This document shows positions 10,826-21,897 of a stretch of 64,000 nt of DNA, in pieces (positions within the stretch are counted from its first letter, which is position 1; every line of letters starts with the position of its first letter). A model generated the notes under the pieces. The model saw only the letters and a list, made by a program, of their open reading frames with translations. It made no database searches and was not told the origin of the DNA. Made by a program: the position numbers and the translations under genes. The DNA comes from Chalara sp. BL73 (Eukaryota > Ascomycota > Leotiomycetes > Helotiales): positions 124,001-188,000 of the forward strand of contig CAKJVC010000192.1 of NCBI GenBank assembly GCA_918026815.1, read 5' to 3'.

Positions 10826-12546
10826 GTTGGCGGCGAGAGTAGAGTTTTCTTTCGTAAAGGGTTCTCAAAATGGCAGACACTGCTGTCTGATTCCAAAGAA
10901 GAGAGGAAATGCGGGTAGTTTGACTTATATTATCTCATCCATAGGAGAAGATGCGGTAGCCTCGTGTGAATGCAACCCCGGACAATGTGGGAAGTTTTGA
11001 ATACGCCGCACCTTGAAAGGTGGAGAGTATTTGGTGTGGTGACACAAAACATGCCAGAACCACCTTTGCATTACAAAGTGGTTACAGTGCAACCATCCCA
11101 ACCAATTGACCAATGCCGCTGGGCAGAGAGCCTTATTTAGTAACTCTTGTCCGCGCTAACCAATCTACTACGCCTTATTTTGCACTTATTAAAACACAAC
11201 ATATATTGCTCTCATACTTACCATGCGTTACCTTCTACGGCGCAGAGGAGAATACAACCATACCTTAAACTAACACCATGATTCTGCTTGCGCTACGCGA
11301 CAATTGCCAGGAATAATTTGGTGAGCGAAGCTGTGGTCTCTTAAAGTGTATTGCTTGCAGAGGCACACATCGGCAAGCTAAAACACAAGATCTGCCAGTG
11401 GTAAGATGCGCACTTTAATTGATTCTACTTCAGGAAGGGCCAAGGGCAGCCGGTTGTCAAGCGAGATATGCTGGTTTAAGTTCCAATAATGCCGCTAGCA
11501 ATGTGCATTCAATTGGTGCCACTCACTTGACATGCACCAGCCTTGAATGTAATATAGGCAGTAAGGTCCTCCCCCATGCTGCAAGCATGGTAAAGGTTCA
11601 AAAAGTTACCCAAGAATGAATATTTATCAAGTTATTGCTTGTTGATCAATTTTCGTTAGGTAAAAGTGGCTTCGTGCCAACTCGGATACTTATTATTAGT
11701 TTATGGCTCATTTGGATTTTTTTTTTTTTTGGCGATTTTTGGCCTTGTGCATACGTTTATAAACATATATTGGTTTTAATAATGCTCTTACATGCAGACA
11801 GTACAACGGCTATTAATTCGATTGAAACCCTATATATCAAAATTTTACAGCTCAGAAAGCTTGACAATGCTTCTAATTCTAGAAGTAATTTGAATTTGCT
11901 TAATATTGTATATCGCTTATTAAAAAAAAACGTTTTTTTTTTAAAAGTAAGAAAAAAAGAGGAAGAAACCTTAAGTTCATCATACATCCAGTAGAGATTG
12001 CTCTCGCATATTAAACTTGCATACTTTTAATAATCTATAAATATAATAGCTTCAGCTAGCTAAAAAAATTCTACACCAAAGCTCAGTATTACTTAAACCA
12101 CAGTTAAAAAGAGTATGTTTTACAAATTGTTAAAAGGGGTAAGAGCCGTCGAACAAGCTAAAAAGCACGGCCAGCCTCCGGTTACTACATACGACGCAAC
12201 TCAAGGAGGATTGAGTTATCTTGGCAATTTTGAATCACTTCAGCACCAGAAGTTCAATGTTTATATCTTCGAAAATCCATGATTTGATGGGTCCTCTTAT
12301 GTGTTTGAAGCATAGATACGATATCAAGGTGCTTGGCCATCAGCTTTCCCCCTCCAGTTAGGATGCTGTTATCGTCTAACTTCTAGGGATACATGCCCGT
12401 CTAGCTAGTGTTCTGCGGTGCCATTTTACCTCGAGTCTGTGACTTGCTGGCTTATAGAAGCGTCCGTACACCAACGTATTGATATTATTGCCGCCAGGCT
12501 CTAGCAGCAAACCCATTTACCATGCTTAAAAATAAACCGTTGTCTG
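10826..12546. other. Intergenic region with an AT-rich block
   Basis: No gene is supported. From about 11,640 to 12,130 the sequence becomes strikingly AT-rich with T-runs (one of 15 T near 11,719-11,733) and A-runs. This is the strongest base-composition change in the left half. It could be a decayed repeat affected by repeat-induced point mutation or a simple AT-rich spacer; no transposase or LTR is recognisable. Confidence 0.5.
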
Positions 12547-14520
12547 TTAAGCCAAAAGAAATTCTTTTTCCTTCAGTTTTCCATCATCTACCCATCTGCC
12601 AGCCTCGCCATCCATAAACCCGTGAACATAAGCTGTGCTGACCAGCTTATACTTCACTATCTCATCAACATCCTTGTTATTCTCAATACGCCTCAGAACA
12701 ATGGGCACCTTAGCACCATGCAACACAACAATTAGATCCCCATCCCTCACGTGATCGCCCTGGGATTGGATCATTAAATACAAACCATTCGTTGTCATAG
12801 CAAACATCCAGTTCTCAAGCATCCGCTCAAGCATAGAATAGTATGGAGCCTTTGAAAGTGAATAAGCAGCTTCTTCACCACGAAGCACAGGAGTGAACGT
12901 CTTCTCGAATTCTGAGATTTGGGAAGGAGTGAGCCGTTTTATAGGTGAAAAGGTGCAGCTTGCTAATACTGTACACCAGTATGCCTGCAAGCTGGATTCT
13001 CCGGTGATGTAGGCAGGACTGGCGGGTGAGAGAAGGCCGTCGCCAAAGTACTGCAGCATCCATTTTCGGCAATTTTTAAGACCAGAGAAGCTGTTAGTGT
13101 CATCATCAAGTGAGGCTGGGAAAGGGCCAATCTGCCCAAGCATAATCCCGGGGAGGCTCAAAACTCCATCTTCTGTGACCCTGCAAGGCGTTCTGCAGCT
13201 TGCGGCCCCGGCTGAATAGATGCCGCGCTGGGCGAAAAGTCGAACTTCATGACCCTCGTATGTGAAGTCTGGAACCCAGGAGGGAATGGCGCTCGCTCCG
13301 GGATTTAAATTGTCGCTCCAGGGGCTTTGGCATAGGATGTCCAGATTTCCTGAAGAATTGATGATGGAAATAGCGGCTTCGGTAAATACTTGCTGATACG
13401 TCTTGTTGTAGTCGGGGTTTATGGAGTGTTTTTCTGACACAAGTCCAAGTAGGCCGTATATTTTGTCCCGTTCATCTGAAGCCTGAGTTTTTCGAAATCG
13501 AGCAAGCACGTCAAATAACGTAGAAATGTAGCCGTTTCCCATGTCGCGAAAAATTCCGCGTTGGTGATTGAAAGTGGCCGCATTTGAAAAGATATCGGAG
13601 GTTAATTTCAAAACAGTGCCGTGACCGAATGACGAATGAAACGCGTCCGCATAAGCAGTGTCTCCCAGGAATGAGGAGACCTTATCCCATCCCAATGTAG
13701 CTGTCCCTCCAACAAGCACTGCTTGGCGAGCGCATGAGAGTTCTTGCACGATCCAAACTCGATCCCATATTGGCGAACTGAAAAAAACCGAGTGAAGAGC
13801 GGTCCTCTCCTGCCGAGAGATAAGAAGATATCCTTCGGCCGGGTCTTTTAACTGTCCGCTGCTTACGAGCGCATCGGTTAATTCTCTTATGTTTAGTTCG
13901 CTGATACTGCCGTTCATGTACTTCAAAGATGAAATGTCCTTATCGGAGATTTTTTCCATAAGAGTCAAACCAAACGTTAATTTCTCCAAATCCTCCGCCA
14001 TCGCCTTCTCCTTATCACTCTCTGAGGCCTCGGCTCTACGCCAAGACGGAGGGACACCGTTAAAATACATGATAGACCTCTCAATCTTCGGGTAAGAGTA
14101 ATACGGACCTAGGTAAACCAGCACAGACTCACAGAGCAGGAAGATATCCCTCATCCTCCCTACTTGCTGACTTCGCTCATCTCGATCAGCCTGATCAATA
14201 CAAAGCGCATCGACCCACAATACCCTTTTCTCATTAGGGAAACGAAGATAGCGCAGTGCCAGCTCTAGATTCTTCCCAATTGCGAATGTAGGCGAGGCAT
14301 CGAGCTTAATTGATGCCGTGAATGGCGGACAGCCCCAGACATAGGAGAGCGCTTCATACTTCAGAGGTGAGCGGAGGTTTGAGTGAATCAGATAGCACAC
14401 GATTGGGGCCTTAAATTCTGAGGCGGGTAGGAGCTCAATAAGTCTGAATTCATCTTGGGAGGCAGAAAGTGGGGAATATATTTGTGCCGCAGGGCTGATC
14501 TGTTCTGCCGGACCGGCCAT
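12547..14520 (-). CDS. HET-domain (heterokaryon incompatibility) protein
   Basis: Single-exon protein of 657 residues. The N-terminal third holds the HET domain (PF06985): FRLIELLPASEF, the signature YEALSYVWG near 52-60, then LELALRYLR, VLWVDALCIDQADRDERSQQV and VLVYLGP near 130. The middle carries DRVWIVQELSCARQAVLVGG and RDKIYGLLGLVSE, both common to this family, and the tail GRWVDDGKLKEKEFLLA is also family-typical. HET proteins mediate non-self recognition cell death between genetically different hyphae. Partner and trigger cannot be read. Such genes are numerous and fast-evolving in filamentous ascomycetes and often sit in accessory regions, which fits the neighbouring metabolite locus. 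The start is the first methionine of the open frame. Confidence 0.92.
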   Translation of the reverse strand: MAGPAEQISPAAQIYSPLSASQDEFRLIELLPASEFKAPIVCYLIHSNLRSPLKYEALSYVWGCPPFTASIKLDASPTFAIGKNLELALRYLRFPNEKRVLWVDALCIDQADRDERSQQVGRMRDIFLLCESVLVYLGPYYSYPKIERSIMYFNGVPPSWRRAEASESDKEKAMAEDLEKLTFGLTLMEKISDKDISSLKYMNGSISELNIRELTDALVSSGQLKDPAEGYLLISRQERTALHSVFFSSPIWDRVWIVQELSCARQAVLVGGTATLGWDKVSSFLGDTAYADAFHSSFGHGTVLKLTSDIFSNAATFNHQRGIFRDMGNGYISTLFDVLARFRKTQASDERDKIYGLLGLVSEKHSINPDYNKTYQQVFTEAAISIINSSGNLDILCQSPWSDNLNPGASAIPSWVPDFTYEGHEVRLFAQRGIYSAGAASCRTPCRVTEDGVLSLPGIMLGQIGPFPASLDDDTNSFSGLKNCRKWMLQYFGDGLLSPASPAYITGESSLQAYWCTVLASCTFSPIKRLTPSQISEFEKTFTPVLRGEEAAYSLSKAPYYSMLERMLENWMFAMTTNGLYLMIQSQGDHVRDGDLIVVLHGAKVPIVLRRIENNKDVDEIVKYKLVSTAYVHGFMDGEAGRWVDDGKLKEKEFLLA

Positions 14521-15414
14521 TGCTATGTTGATTGCTCACCTGTTGATTTGGTCTTTATGCGTCATAGAATTTCGAGCCATGTAAATCTTAAAAGGTAAGA
14601 TTGATTTGTGACGATGAGAATTAAGCACTTACCTAGGAGCGTATATCCCGGCTGCAAAATAAATGCCAAGGATGATTGTTGCCTATAATCCCATGGCCCA
14701 TCTCATATAAGCAAACAGACGACATTAAATACCGGAATCTTCAAATAAAACATGTCAATTGGGGACCCCAGCATACCATTACCACACCGAACAATTAAAG
14801 GTCATGAAACACATGTAGCAAAGGCATACATCAATTCAGAATACAAGACTAGCAAAGGCAGCCCGCAAACAAAGCCAAATGGGCTATTTCACCATGGCCT
14901 AACCTTATATAGACTAACTGCTTAGAGGAGGGTATCTACGAAAACTCCACGTACCAATCGGCAAGTCAGCCGGCTTGATCCTGCAACTGCGAATCAAAAG
15001 TCCAGGTAAAACGACTGTGTCACGCTTAAGCCTCAGGCCACAAGGTTGACAACACAGAGAGGCATGTTGCCTGAGGCAACAATAGGTCAACTATACCTTT
15101 GAGCCTTTGAGCAATGTATCATAATGTGACTAACAATATAGTAGCTAAAGATAGAGCGTCTTATTATTTGACAAGTACTATACTACGAAGAATATCCTTT
15201 TTCAAAGAGCGTGACAAGGAAGATGCACTTTTGCATGCCTTATTATGATGAGATGTGACCGTCAGAGTTGGTGATGACTGAGGTATTATATTTTGTTACG
15301 TGATAAGGGGCACGATTTTTTGGCGTTCAAGTGTAAAATAACGTAATAGGTTAAGAAACAAGTTGCCATGCAAACGACTTCTATACAGGTAGAGGCCACT
15401 AAACCAAGCAGGCT
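14521..15414. other. Intergenic region, no gene seen
   Basis: No open frame with coding character. The left end should carry the HET gene promoter; the right end is the 3' flank of the SDR gene. Confidence 0.5.
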
Positions 15415-16545
15415 CTAGGGATACCAAGCCACGATATTCTTCATGTTATCAACAACGGTCTCCTCCAAAGACTTCCATCCGCCCTGGTTTCCCCACTTCT
15501 TCAATAAAGCCAGCGGTTGACTCAAGTCAGTTGTGACGGAGAGCGGTGGTGAAGGAGGGAAGTCATCAGGAAGCTTTCGGTGTGGACAGAGCTTCCGAAT
15601 AATGGCAAGCACATCATTCCAATCGCAATAGCCCGCCCACGCCTGAAGGCGTGCATTCTCAACCTCTGGATCCAGCACTGCTGCAACATGAAGCAGAGCC
15701 ACATCCTTAACATCAACATAAACCGCTGTAATCTTGGGTCAGCTACAAAACTAGAAAAAATAACGAGACACAAGGAGCCACTTCTACCACAATGCTTTGA
15801 GTATTAAAAGGGACTTACTTGAGGGGTTAACAGCTAGAAAAGATGTGTTTCCGTCATATAGTGCTTTTGCGAATGAATATGGGGTTTCAAGGTGCTTCTT
15901 AGCTAGAGGCTCGCCTAGAATGGCCCCAGGACTGATGCTGTTGACGCTGAAGTGTGGTTTCTTTTCATCAACGAACTTCCAAATAGCCCTTTCGGTCTCG
16001 ACCTTGCTAGCATAGTAAACGACCATGGTGCGCATAGGGTCGTATGGTGGAGGAGCCCAAGCAAGCTTCAACGCATCCTCATTCCACGTATTTCGCTCTA
16101 TATGGTTGCTACTTCCTGGCATCGTGGCCGCCCCAACTGAGCTGGTATATACGAAGGCCTTCACCGACGGCTGATTCAAGGCGGCGTGCAGGATTGAGAT
16201 ATTGCTGGCGACGGTTTGCGGTATGACTTCATTTGGATCCGGGGCAAGGCCGATAAAATTAGCCACATGGATAATTGCAAACATGCTTTCCACGGCTTCA
16301 CCAAAGGCATTTTCAGCAGCCAAATCAGGAACAAGGACTAACTCAAAATTCCCGTCGTTTGCATAGGATTTGAAGACGTCTTGAACAAGCCAGGATGACT
16401 TTTCAAGATCCCGTACTGTGCCACGAACTTTGTAACCACGCTGGAGGAGCTCTCGAGTAACATGTACCGCAACGAATCCATTTGCGCCTGTTACAAGAAT
16501 CCATGAACCTTTGGGGATGGTTGTTGCGGGTTCGGCCATGGTCAT
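15415..16545 (-). CDS. NAD(P)-dependent extended-SDR reductase (aldehyde/ketoreductase, Gre2-like)
   Basis: Two exons, 15819-16545 and 15415-15725, summing to 1,038 bases (345 aa) in frame; the intron has a GTAAGT donor. The N-terminal Rossmann motif is VTGANGFV (residues 18-25). Later come VRGTVRDLEKS, the VHVANF strand end, FVYTSSVGAA with the catalytic serine, and the active-site YYASK giving Y177 and K181. ISPGAILGEPL and VYVDVKDVALLH follow as in dihydroflavonol reductase/Gre2-type enzymes. These reduce aldehydes or ketones of small or aromatic substrates. A second in-frame methionine lies two codons after the first, so the start may shift by six bases. Located between the HET gene and the regulator, it could act on the synthetase product; substrate not readable. 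Confidence 0.88.
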
Positions 16546-17141
16546 GGATGGTGGATTATTCCGAATTGATTTACAGGTTTATGTTTTTGTCGTTTTGCCT
16601 GAGACTTTGATATCGAACCTGCTCTTGGAGGAAAGTCATGGTTCTTATAGATGTCAGAAGCTGACCATGGGCTAGGATGGTTTCTGAACCCGCAATGGCT
16701 GACCTTGCCAGTTTTGGAGTAAAGATGGCAACCGTTGACAAATCGAAATACATTGATCGGGGCTCCGCTGGCTCCGTCTCCTTGATGTCAAATCTAGCCA
16801 AGTTTGTTTGCATCGCTGGATCACCAAATTGTGCTTGGGTTGTTGAGATTGTTGGAGAAGCAGCAGGCGAAACCATATATTCATATTCGAAAATGGAAGG
16901 AGCAGGCCTTGGCATTTTATTTTTAACACCGCTCCTCCAGTACCAATCTCATGAACTACTGACTGATAAAGGACTAGGAGTTTAACACGCCAATATACCC
17001 GAGCGAATTCAACGTATCGGAAATAATAGATCCGCCTGGGATTATTTAGCGGTGTGGCTAATCATCCTGCTTTCTTCTAATACACATGTATGTTAGAGCC
17101 AATATAGGCCACACAACAAAGGCATTAATTTCTAGTTGCGT
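16546..17141. other. Intergenic region with short unsupported frames
   Basis: Open frames of about 100 codons exist here on both strands (minus 16571-16915, plus 16677-16985). None resembles a known family and they overlap one another, so none is called. The stretch should include the SDR promoter and the 3' flank of the regulator. Confidence 0.4.
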
Positions 17142-18173
17142 TTACAAACAAGGCTTCAACACAATGTTACACACAGATACAGTATCTCCAACGAACTTGT
17201 AGACCAGGCGCTCCAGAACGCCATTTGAACCCAGTGTTTGAGGCCCTCCATTATGCTCCATCATCTGAACCAGACCTTGTAAATGGTTCTTAGCCGTAGA
17301 GAAATCGCCAAGTACCAACTAGACATTTTAAAACTGCCATCAGCAGTCTGATTGGGGAGAAGGGCGAGCGTATCCTTCTTACCTCATCATACGCTAGCAG
17401 CATGACGATGGAAACCGTCGAATCGCTGATCAGTGATGATACCTCAAAGGAGATTGCCTCCCGTAGAGCCCGCACACTGGCCAGTTTATACTGACTTGCT
17501 AAATGCACATAGTATTCCCGCTGCCGTTCCTGCTGCTGGTGTTTTAATAAATGACGGCAGGCGCTGAGAAAGGCTCCACTTAGCGAGCCAATATTAGCAA
17601 GTGTGAGCGGTGCCCATTCTCTTGCCATCAAATCTCGAAATTTCGCTGAATTTCTGAGTTCGTTACAATTATTGCTCATGAATGGGATCACGGCCCTGAT
17701 ATCTGGGCAGGTCAGTCAAGCAATGTGATACTCATACTCATATGCTAGGTACATAAACAGTAGCAAGAATCCACTATGGCCGGACTGTGGATGTGCTGGA
17801 GAGTCTTACAATGATCTAATAGAAAATGCTCAATGGGTCCAAGTGACCTCGCTAAAACATCAAAAGGGTCTTTGCGGTCCGAATCCAACAGGCTCACAGG
17901 GTTGGGCAAGACCAGCTTCTCGGTCTCAACTACGTCAACGGTTGATAACATGTTGTCGCTCAGTAATTTCCCTCTCTCTTTAAGCGCCTTGGACGCTTCT
18001 GGCGTCTGCCTAATTTTGCTAGCTTGGTATTCCATCATACAAAGGCGTCTTGCCTTGAAGTGGGCTGTGCGAGCGGCATGCGAGCGCACTTTCCGCTGTG
18101 TATCCGTTGACATAGCGTTTCCTGGATAACACGAGCTGACGAATTGAATTCTTTTTGGGTTGTTTGCTTGCAT
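17142..18173 (-). CDS. Fungal-specific transcription factor-like protein lacking a zinc cluster
   Basis: Three exons, 17810-18173, 17383-17702 and 17142-17318, summing to 861 bases (286 aa) in frame. The N-terminus (IQFVSSCYPGNAMSTD, then RKVRSHAARTAHFKARRL) is the pattern seen in Fungal_trans_2 (PF11951)-type proteins. HFLLDHYIRAVIPFMSNN, then SLSGAFLSACRHLL and LGDFSTAKNHLQGLVQMM are the usual helices of that domain. No Zn2Cys6 finger is encoded upstream. The protein stops soon after ERLVYKF, shorter than most relatives as I remember them, so it may be truncated or have an unmodelled 3' exon. It could regulate the metabolite genes, or be a non-DNA-binding relic. The second intron acceptor was chosen to preserve the HYIRAVIP reading. 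Confidence 0.7.
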
Positions 18174-19056
18174 GATGAGATCCTTCCTGCGGAACTAAAG
18201 CTTTTTGGATCATTAGTGACTGAAACGTTCGATTTTGGAATGTGTAAGGTCTTGAGAACCGACAGGAATAATAGATCGTTTCAGCTCCGTCGGTGTCAAC
18301 GCATGTGTACAAATTCTGAATAGTATATGTATTTTGATGTCTTTGGTTTGCTGCAGCGGGTAAAGCTTATTCGATGAATTTCACTTCTCATAACATTAAG
18401 TTATAATAAATGCATGCAACTGTAAGCATAAAGTGTCAACTGCGTTTGTCAGCCGCTCAGTTCCTTGCATGTGCACCTGTCGTCTATCCAACTGCATAGA
18501 CCGTCGCGCCAAGAGTTGCTCCTTCTGAATATGGCAAAGGGCCAACAGCTTAACCTTATCTGGACGTAAGCAGGCCAAGGGGCTAGGAAATCTCTTACGC
18601 ATATATTACGGCCTATAACCGTAGAGAATACACTAACTGTAACGCTCCTAATAGGCCCGTATTGTATTGTTGTGATATTCTCGTAGATCCTCTAATTGAT
18701 CGTCTGGCCAATAGATCCTATTTCTAACACATAGGCACGTTCTCCATGATACACGTGATATCGAAAACAGGATATACAGTACTCTCCACATCTTGTCCGC
18801 TCCGCCATACTTAGATTTTCTTCAGATCACTAGACTAGTGGTTGGTGGATTCTACTGTCGTGAGGCCTTTTGACGCGATTCTTATGGAACCTCGTGCTTC
18901 CAACAACAATAACCCAACATATTGTAAAGGTTCTGTGGAGTCAATTACTATTTTGCAATCTTCCCCTTCACGTTGCTATTCACCTTTCGCAATGCCCGCT
19001 TGATATACATAATTTCTATCTCATTTTGGAACTTATATAAAGAGATTTAATAGATA
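18174..19056. other. Intergenic region, no gene seen
   Basis: No supported coding frame or RNA. It includes the promoter of the regulator gene at its left end and the 3' flank of the unknown gene at its right end. Confidence 0.5.
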
Positions 19057-21167
19057 TCAGCCAAGTCGCACCACCTTCCATATTCTAACGCATTCCTGTA
19101 AATCCGCAGCCAAGCTCCCATGTGCGGCGCTCACTGAGCCCTCAATAATGGCAAGTATCAGAGCGGCATAGACGAAGCTCAGTTTGTCTTCTTGCAGAGA
19201 TGTGTATTCGGCTTTGCGGATGCCGCCATTGACATAGAAGGCGTGCCATGCTTTTATTGGAGTTAGTATCTGTATAAAAACAAGAGTTTCAAGTGCCAGT
19301 TACAAGCTCGCAAAAGAGTGTTGGGTGCTTTTATTAAATGATAACGGGGAAATATAAGTAGAAGAAGGTGGTTGTGGAACAGAAATAGAGACGTACAGTC
19401 GAGCATCTTGCCGATGGTGAGGGTGAAAGAGACATCTGTTATCATGCGGTGAAGGAGGTTCTCGACGCAGATTGTTAGATCCCAATCTTCATCCACCAGC
19501 TCCGGATGTGTGCGTCTAAGCCATTTCAACGCATGGTCCGCTACTAATTTGTTCCCCCATCTGGGGCTTTGAAGAGCTTCCATCGTCCTTGTCTCCGCTC
19601 TCCTATTGAAGGATCAGTTCCAACTCACATAGCTCTTCAGACTCTATATCATTTAGAGGCTCATATTTCCCCGAGCTTTAGATAGGAGAAGGTAAAGTAA
19701 GAGCAAGGAAGAGACTTACTGGGCGTCACGCCTCCGTTTAGCGTTCAAGGACTCAACCCAGTCATCGTGCTGCTTCATTTGACGATCATGAACAGCCCGT
19801 GAGCGCTCAGTAGGCGTCATAGATGCTTCAGCCATTAATGCACGAGAGGACTCGCGCAAACCGCGTAATTGAGCGGCGCGGTCTTCTTCCGCGTCGTTAT
19901 ATCTGGTTTTCTGATTAGCGTGAGAGTTCAACAAATAGTTACTCAAAAGCAGAAAATATGGCACAGGTTTAACTTTCTTAAACATGCAAGAAGTTGCGAA
20001 AGCCGTGTAACTTGAAAAGTAGTCCCTTAATCGACATGGTGGAAATATGACATACTGCGTAGCCCATTCAGGAGTGGCTGACTCCTCAACCATGTCCAGA
20101 AGCACAAGTACACCGCACGGGATAGTGTCTTTCTTTGCAAAAGACAGAATATCTGATGGGATCTTATAATTCCATAGTATAGTTTGAGACGAAGTGCCAA
20201 AAGCTGTAATAGCGCTGGCAAACCATATCCCTGTGGTATTAGTGCCTGTCTCATCAACTTGCAGGTGTTGGGTATCTAGACCATCAAACATATGGGCGTC
20301 GATATCATCCGAAACAGCGGACATAAGTCCATGCAGGCCAACCTGACAGCGAATGGCTGGGGGCGATAGTGTGCTTTTTGGTATGTATTTTGACGTCTTT
20401 GACTCTTTTTCGTCAGAGGAAGGTGGAGAAATTATCTTTTCGTCTGAAGCAATCAAGGTTTTCGTCTCCTCGTCTACATGGTCTTTTGCATCTTCGGTAA
20501 CGTCACTTTCATGTTTCTTTGGCGTTGGAGTATGGCCCTTTATCAAAACCCAATACGGGGGTAAAGAACTTTGATCCCTCACCGACCAGTCTGAGGACCA
20601 TCTGACAGACAAGGAAAGATGTCCATCCGAGTCATCCAAACTTCCAATCGTTAATGCCTTTTCATGCCCATCCGGACTTACCAACAATGGCGTTCCCTTC
20701 GGCACCCAAAGCCCACTTCCTCTTAACAGATGAAATCCTGTCGCATCAGGTACTGCCCCCAAATCAAGCAAGAAGCTCAATAACTCTTCAAAGCCGATGT
20801 CTGCCTGCGGCTGTCTTAACTGGTCTGAGTAATCGATCCGTTGCGTTTTCAGCCCGATAATGTTGGTTCTCCAGTTAAACAATGTCCAGCTCCCGCCGGG
20901 AATCTGGCTTGGGTATGAACATAGTCGCCAGTAATCATCGTGTTCGTAACGATGCAGCGGAGCGATGGTGTATCGTGGAAGCTCGACTTCAATTACGTGA
21001 TTAATCACATCTCCTCTGGTGATACCGGCAAGCCGGCCATGGCGAAGGGCACGTCGAACTTTGGCGAGGGTGGCGAGAGTCGCGATGGTGTTGTAGATGA
21101 TAGGAAGCACGCCCAAAACAGCCAGTGGCACACCAATATAGGTTATTATATCAGGACCTGAAATCAT
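19057..21167 (-). CDS. Hypothetical fungal protein with N-terminal membrane anchor
   Basis: Three exons, 19720-21167, 19397-19602 and 19057-19250, summing to 1,848 bases (615 aa) in frame. The first exon looks complete because its frame meets TAA, but a strong GTAAGT donor two codon bases earlier joins it to a second exon beginning RAETRTMEALQSPRWG. Intron 2 has a perfect TACTAAC branch site followed about ten bases later by an AAAG acceptor. Using the earlier ACAG acceptor breaks the frame. A hydrophobic helix (YIGVPLAVLGVLPIIYNTIA) at residues 10-29 suggests a membrane anchor. The centre is charged and low-complexity (DEETKTLIASDEK, SSDEKESKTSK). I do not recognise a domain and propose no function. 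Confidence 0.75.
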
Positions 21168-21897
21168 GATGAAGCGACGGCACTTATGCCTCAGTAACTT
21201 GCTTGAGAATTACAGATACATTAGGCTCAGAATGAAGGTTGAGGTCTGGTATGGAAGAAAAAGCTCAGGGCAGACTCGTGATTTCGGCGCTCAGCCGCAT
21301 GATTCAGGAGAAATCCCATTTTATTTTTTTGGTGGCTGAAAAAGTGACCTGGAAAAGGAAAAGGTTAAGCAGCCAAGTATAAATTTAATAATAAACGCGG
21401 GGAATTGAAAGCACAGGCACGGGTCGCAGGCACAGGCACAACTGTTCAGGAACCGCAAACTCTCATCATGGTGGTGATTTGAACAATGAACAGCTTTTCT
21501 TTGAGCCTCAAATGCAAGTTTTGATAGTGATGTAAATGATGTAAATGATATGAAATCCCAAGATTAGGGATCCTGTTCCTTGTGTATATCAAACATTTGT
21601 TGACGAATCAAGCAACGGACATGCTCTGCAGGTCAATGGCACATTTTGATTTTCGAACCCTTGCCTCACAGCTTGGCGACGCGGCAACACCACCACCACC
21701 ACAACAACCCCCGTTATGCATCCCCATTTTTAATCACAGCGGAGGAAGAGAAGGATTCAACCTCAACTTCAATCCTCAACCTCAATCTTGCCCCCCTCTC
21801 CATTCTCTTTCTTTGCTGCTGCAGTTTTACAGCATTCTCTACTGCTCCTTAGGCTAGCTTTCAAGCAATTGCACTCTCTCGCCATGAGTGAACCATC
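21168..21897. promoter_or_regulatory. Divergent intergenic region, unknown gene and carboxypeptidase
   Basis: This stretch lies between two start codons facing away from each other. CA-rich and CT-rich stretches at about 21,680-21,850 lie just before the carboxypeptidase start, as is common for fungal 5' leaders. No gene is supported. Confidence 0.45.

Noticed and set aside
16571..16985. Overlapping frames of 85-114 codons on both strands between the SDR and regulator genes
   Set aside because: They are mutually antisense and none has splice partners or family resemblance.
19251..19262. ACAG acceptor just upstream of the TACTAAC site in the unknown gene
   Set aside because: It shifts the frame and gives an Arg-rich 42-residue end; the AAAG acceptor after the branch site preserves a normal-looking protein.
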